7,639 bases of DNA. Source: Verrucomicrobiota bacterium. Its GTDB lineage: Bacteria > Verrucomicrobiota > Verrucomicrobiia > Opitutales > Seribacteraceae. A program made the translations under genes and the position numbers. Under the pieces are notes generated by a model. It did no database searches. It saw only the letters and a program-made list of their open reading frames with translations, and had not been told where the DNA came from. Numbering within the stretch: the first letter of the stretch is position 1; each line of letters starts with the position of its first letter. This document shows, piece after piece, positions 6,224-7,639 of this stretch. The DNA is taken from assembly GCA_014382645.1 (NCBI GenBank), contig JACNJI010000206.1, positions 1 to 7,639 of the forward strand, read 5' to 3'.

Positions 6224-6604
6224 ATGACCGTAACGCTAAATATTGATACTCAACCCGACCTTGTTCGCAAAGGCGACGAACGCTTGGTTCGCCTTACCGA
6301 ATCCGCTGGAAGCAAGCTACATAAGCTTATTGATCGTGAAAAAACAGGTGATTTTTTACGTATTCGAATTACAGGTGGAGGATGCAATGGCCTTTCTTAC
6401 AATATGAAATTCGTCCCATTGGGCAAAAAAGGCGATATTCTAGTTGAAAGCTCAGGCGTTGGCGTCCTTGTTGATTCCAAGACCGCACTTTACTTGCGGG
6501 GCACGACGCTTGAATTTTCCGACAAATTAGTCGGTGGAGGTTTCAAGTTCCAAAACCCAAACGCCACGGCCAGTTGTAGTTGTGGCGAAAGCTTCAACCT
6601 ATAA
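6224..6604 (+). CDS. A-type iron-sulfur cluster carrier (IscA/ErpA/HesB family)
   Basis: A-type carriers receive Fe-S clusters from the scaffold and pass them to apo-enzymes. The 126-residue product has the family's three cysteines: Cys54 in TGGGCNGLSY, and Cys118 and Cys120 in ASCSCGESF near the C-terminus. The typical opening helix (LTESAGSKLHKLIDRE, 24-39) and strand LRIRITGGGC precede them, and VDSKTALYLRGTTLEF (83-98) matches the segment usually read as V-D-x-x-S-x-x-Y-L-x-G. About 20 residues precede the conserved domain, slightly longer than the minimal members. IscA, ErpA and SufA cannot be separated from sequence alone, so I give no symbol. No isc or suf genes are adjacent. GGTGAAG (6208-6214) may serve as the ribosome binding site. 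A 40-base gap separates it from lpxA, and its codon use looks somewhat richer in A and T. Confidence 0.93.
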   Translation: MTVTLNIDTQPDLVRKGDERLVRLTESAGSKLHKLIDREKTGDFLRIRITGGGCNGLSYNMKFVPLGKKGDILVESSGVGVLVDSKTALYLRGTTLEFSDKLVGGGFKFQNPNATASCSCGESFNL

Positions 6605-6686
6605 TTTCAATTTCCTTTTCTAAACAAAATCCCCGTTTAAAAGCTTGCCTCACCTCACCTAGAGGGCAATCCTTCCTCTTTTCGTA

Positions 6687-6692
6687 GATAAT
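6687..6692 (+). promoter_or_regulatory. Possible -10 box of an infC promoter
   Basis: GATAAT, inside TAGATAAT, matches five of six bases of the TATAAT consensus. The expected -35 region (about 6663-6670, AGGGCAAT) does not match TTGACA. If used, transcription would begin near 6699-6701, just before the small ORF at 6707. Confidence 0.3.
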
Positions 6693-6706
6693 ACTCTCCC
6701 ATTTTT

Positions 6707-6751
6707 ATGGCACCTTCTCAATCCCTTAATAGCCGCCGCCTGTCGGCGTGA
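6707..6751 (+). CDS. Possible 14-residue leader peptide upstream of infC
   Basis: An ATG at 6707 opens a frame encoding MAPSQSLNSRRLSA and stopping at TGA 6749-6751, nine bases before the infC ATG. It is in the same frame as infC. Its last codons overlap the GC hairpin at 6734-6748, the arrangement expected if a ribosome on the leader controlled access to the infC start. It has no Shine-Dalgarno site, and with the nearby -10 box it would be almost leaderless. A chance ORF of this size is quite likely. Confidence 0.25.
   Translation: MAPSQSLNSRRLSA
6734..6748 (+). promoter_or_regulatory. GC hairpin just before infC
   Basis: CGCCG (6734-6738) is a perfect inverted repeat of CGGCG (6744-6748) with a CCTGT loop. 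The stem ends 12 bases before the infC ATG, so in mRNA it would sit in the ribosome landing zone, where a Shine-Dalgarno site would normally be and none is seen. The stem is only five pairs, so a role in control of infC is inference. Confidence 0.35.
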
Positions 6752-6760
6752 ATCAACTAC

Positions 6761-7513
6761 ATGGGCAAAAAGCCTAGCGGCAAAGGAAAACGCCGGTTTC
6801 AACACAACCGGAATTTTATACGAAAAAACCAGCGCATTCGCGTACCTGAAATTCGCGTAATCGGACCCAATGGTGAAATGCTTGGCGTCATGGCTCCCGA
6901 AGAAGCCATGGTCATTGCCAAAAAATATCGACTGGATCTTGTCGAGGTGGCACCCACTGCACAACCTCCGGTGTGCCGTATTCTGGAATTCGGCAAATAC
7001 AAGTACGATCTGAGCAAGAGCAAGAAGAACAAGGAAAATAGCGGTGGAAAACGCGTCAAGGAAGCGAAGTTTCGGCCACGTATTGATACCCACGACTACG
7101 AAACCAAACTAAGACGATCTGAGAAGTTTTTACACCAAGGTTTCAAGCTCAAGCTTACAATGATGATGCGTGGGCGCGAAATGGAGCACATGGACATAGG
7201 CTTCGCTCGTCTAAGGCAGGCTGTAGTTGACTTGTCGGGAGTTGGTCGTGCTGATGACGAACCTAAGCGTGCGGGTCGATTTATAATGGTGAACCTTTCT
7301 CCTCTTCCCAAGAACCAACATGTCTTCAAATATAATTCCGTAGCCGAGGCCGCCGTGGAAGATCCCGATGATCAAGACGACGAGGAAGACATTGACGAAC
7401 ACGACGAGGAAGATAGCGAGGCAATCGCCGAGGAGGATGGACTATCCGAAGATGACGATTCGGAGGCCGAGACCTCTGCAACGTCGAAAGGGGATTCGGA
7501 CTCGGAAGATTAA
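6761..7513 (+). CDS. infC: Translation initiation factor IF-3 with acidic C-terminal extension
   Basis: IF3 binds the 30S subunit, blocks premature joining of 50S and checks start codon-initiator tRNA pairing. The N domain carries NQRIRVPEIRVIGPNGE (23-39), then LGVMAPEEAM and DLVEVAPTAQPPVCRILEFG (59-78). A lysine-rich linker (KYDLSKSKKNKENSGGKR) leads to the C domain with VKEAKFRPRIDTHDYETK (99-116), KLTMMMRGREMEH (131-143) and GRFIMVNLSP (172-181). At 250 residues it is clearly longer than the usual 170-180. Residues 200-250 are an extra tail in which I count 29 Asp or Glu out of 51 and a single Lys, with several Ser. A basic N-terminal leader (MGKKPSGKGKRRFQ) is also present. The start is ATG, not the rare AUU used for autoregulation in E. 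coli, though an ATC lies three codons upstream in frame (6752). No rpmI-rplT follows. Confidence 0.97.
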   Translation: MGKKPSGKGKRRFQHNRNFIRKNQRIRVPEIRVIGPNGEMLGVMAPEEAMVIAKKYRLDLVEVAPTAQPPVCRILEFGKYKYDLSKSKKNKENSGGKRVKEAKFRPRIDTHDYETKLRRSEKFLHQGFKLKLTMMMRGREMEHMDIGFARLRQAVVDLSGVGRADDEPKRAGRFIMVNLSPLPKNQHVFKYNSVAEAAVEDPDDQDDEEDIDEHDEEDSEAIAEEDGLSEDDDSEAETSATSKGDSDSED

Positions 7514-7519
7514 TCTTCC
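7504..7519 (+). terminator. Perfect 16-base palindrome across the infC stop codon
   Basis: GGAAGATTAATCTTCC is a perfect inverted repeat centred on the infC TAA (7511-7513). As RNA it would form a 6-pair stem with a UUAA loop. It is followed by TTCATTCG, not a T-run, so it is at best a weak terminator. A protein-binding site or mRNA 3'-end stabiliser is equally possible, as is chance. Confidence 0.3.
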
Positions 7520-7545
7520 TTCATTCGCCGCTGCGGAACCTGCAG

Positions 7546-7639
7546 ATGGAATGGAAGCATTTGTTTTTTGTTGCCGCAGGCGGAGCCTTGGGGTCCGTCC
7601 TTCGGACATGGTTATGGTTCCTTCTGCACGGAGGATTTC
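7546..7639 (+). CDS. crcB: Fluoride channel CrcB/FluC (3' end outside the window)
   Basis: Only the first 31 codons are present. They encode MEWKHLFFVAAGGALGSVLR then TWLWFLLHGGF. The GGALGSVLR motif in the first hydrophobic helix, with its Arg at residue 20, is the characteristic start of the small CrcB/FluC family. These proteins form dual-topology dimeric channels that export fluoride across the inner membrane. The gene starts 32 bases after infC. That gap has no fluoride riboswitch (no room and no matching conserved core), so expression probably follows infC. The ATG at 7551 is in another frame and gives no such motif. Whether the channel is a single homodimer gene or one of a tandem pair cannot be seen. 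Confidence 0.85.
   Translation, partial: MEWKHLFFVAAGGALGSVLRTWLWFLLHGGF

Larger units (their letters stand above)
6605..6760 (+). other. Intergenic leader between the Fe-S carrier gene and infC
   Basis: This 156-base stretch is A+T-rich in its first third. It contains a weak hairpin, AGAGG (6661-6665) pairing with CCTCT (6675-6679) over a 9-base loop and running into TTTT, which could be a poor terminator for the upstream gene. It also holds a -10-like GATAAT, a 14-codon ORF and a GC hairpin next to infC, described separately. I see no T-box, riboswitch or tRNA. Confidence 0.5.

Noticed and set aside
7514..7545. Fluoride riboswitch before crcB
   Set aside because: The gap is only 32 bases and lacks the conserved core of that riboswitch.

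Overview
The window looks like chromosomal DNA from a Gram-negative (diderm) bacterium of roughly balanced base composition. LpxA shows that lipid A is made. Several secreted proteins, a pairing of a YdjY-domain protein with an alpha-alpha toroid protein, few clear Shine-Dalgarno sites and an IF3 with a long acidic tail together suggest the Planctomycetes-Verrucomicrobia-Chlamydiae group. Verrucomicrobiota (Opitutae-like) is my best guess. That placement is inference, because no rRNA or marker comparison was possible. All genes read on the + strand and cover most of the window.

Region 1 (about 1-2522) is an accessory-looking run of three exported proteins: a YdjY-domain protein cut by the window edge, an alpha-alpha toroid protein of the prenyltransferase/squalene-cyclase-repeat class, and a small cysteine-rich protein with a signal peptide and probably a TTG start. 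The first two overlap by 4 bases (ATGA), and the third starts within about 35 bases of the second, so they probably form one envelope operon. Its function is unknown, and it is the best candidate here for an undescribed system.

Region 2 (2627-6183) is housekeeping: ftsY (signal recognition particle receptor), aroB (3-dehydroquinate synthase), an unrecognised 203-residue protein, and lpxA (UDP-GlcNAc acyltransferase, first step of lipid A synthesis). aroB, the unknown gene and lpxA are nearly contiguous (gaps of 10 bases and 1 base) and look co-transcribed. ftsY precedes them by 66 bases.

Region 3 (6224-7639) holds an A-type iron-sulfur carrier gene, then a 156-base leader with a -10-like box, a 14-codon leader ORF and a small GC hairpin. 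After these come infC (translation initiation factor IF3 with an unusual 50-residue acidic C-terminal extension) and the start of crcB/fluC (fluoride channel), which runs off the right edge. infC is not followed by rpmI-rplT, the usual bacterial arrangement. No mobile element, tRNA, rRNA, CRISPR array or clear strong terminator is visible, and no stretch longer than 300 bases lacks a gene.
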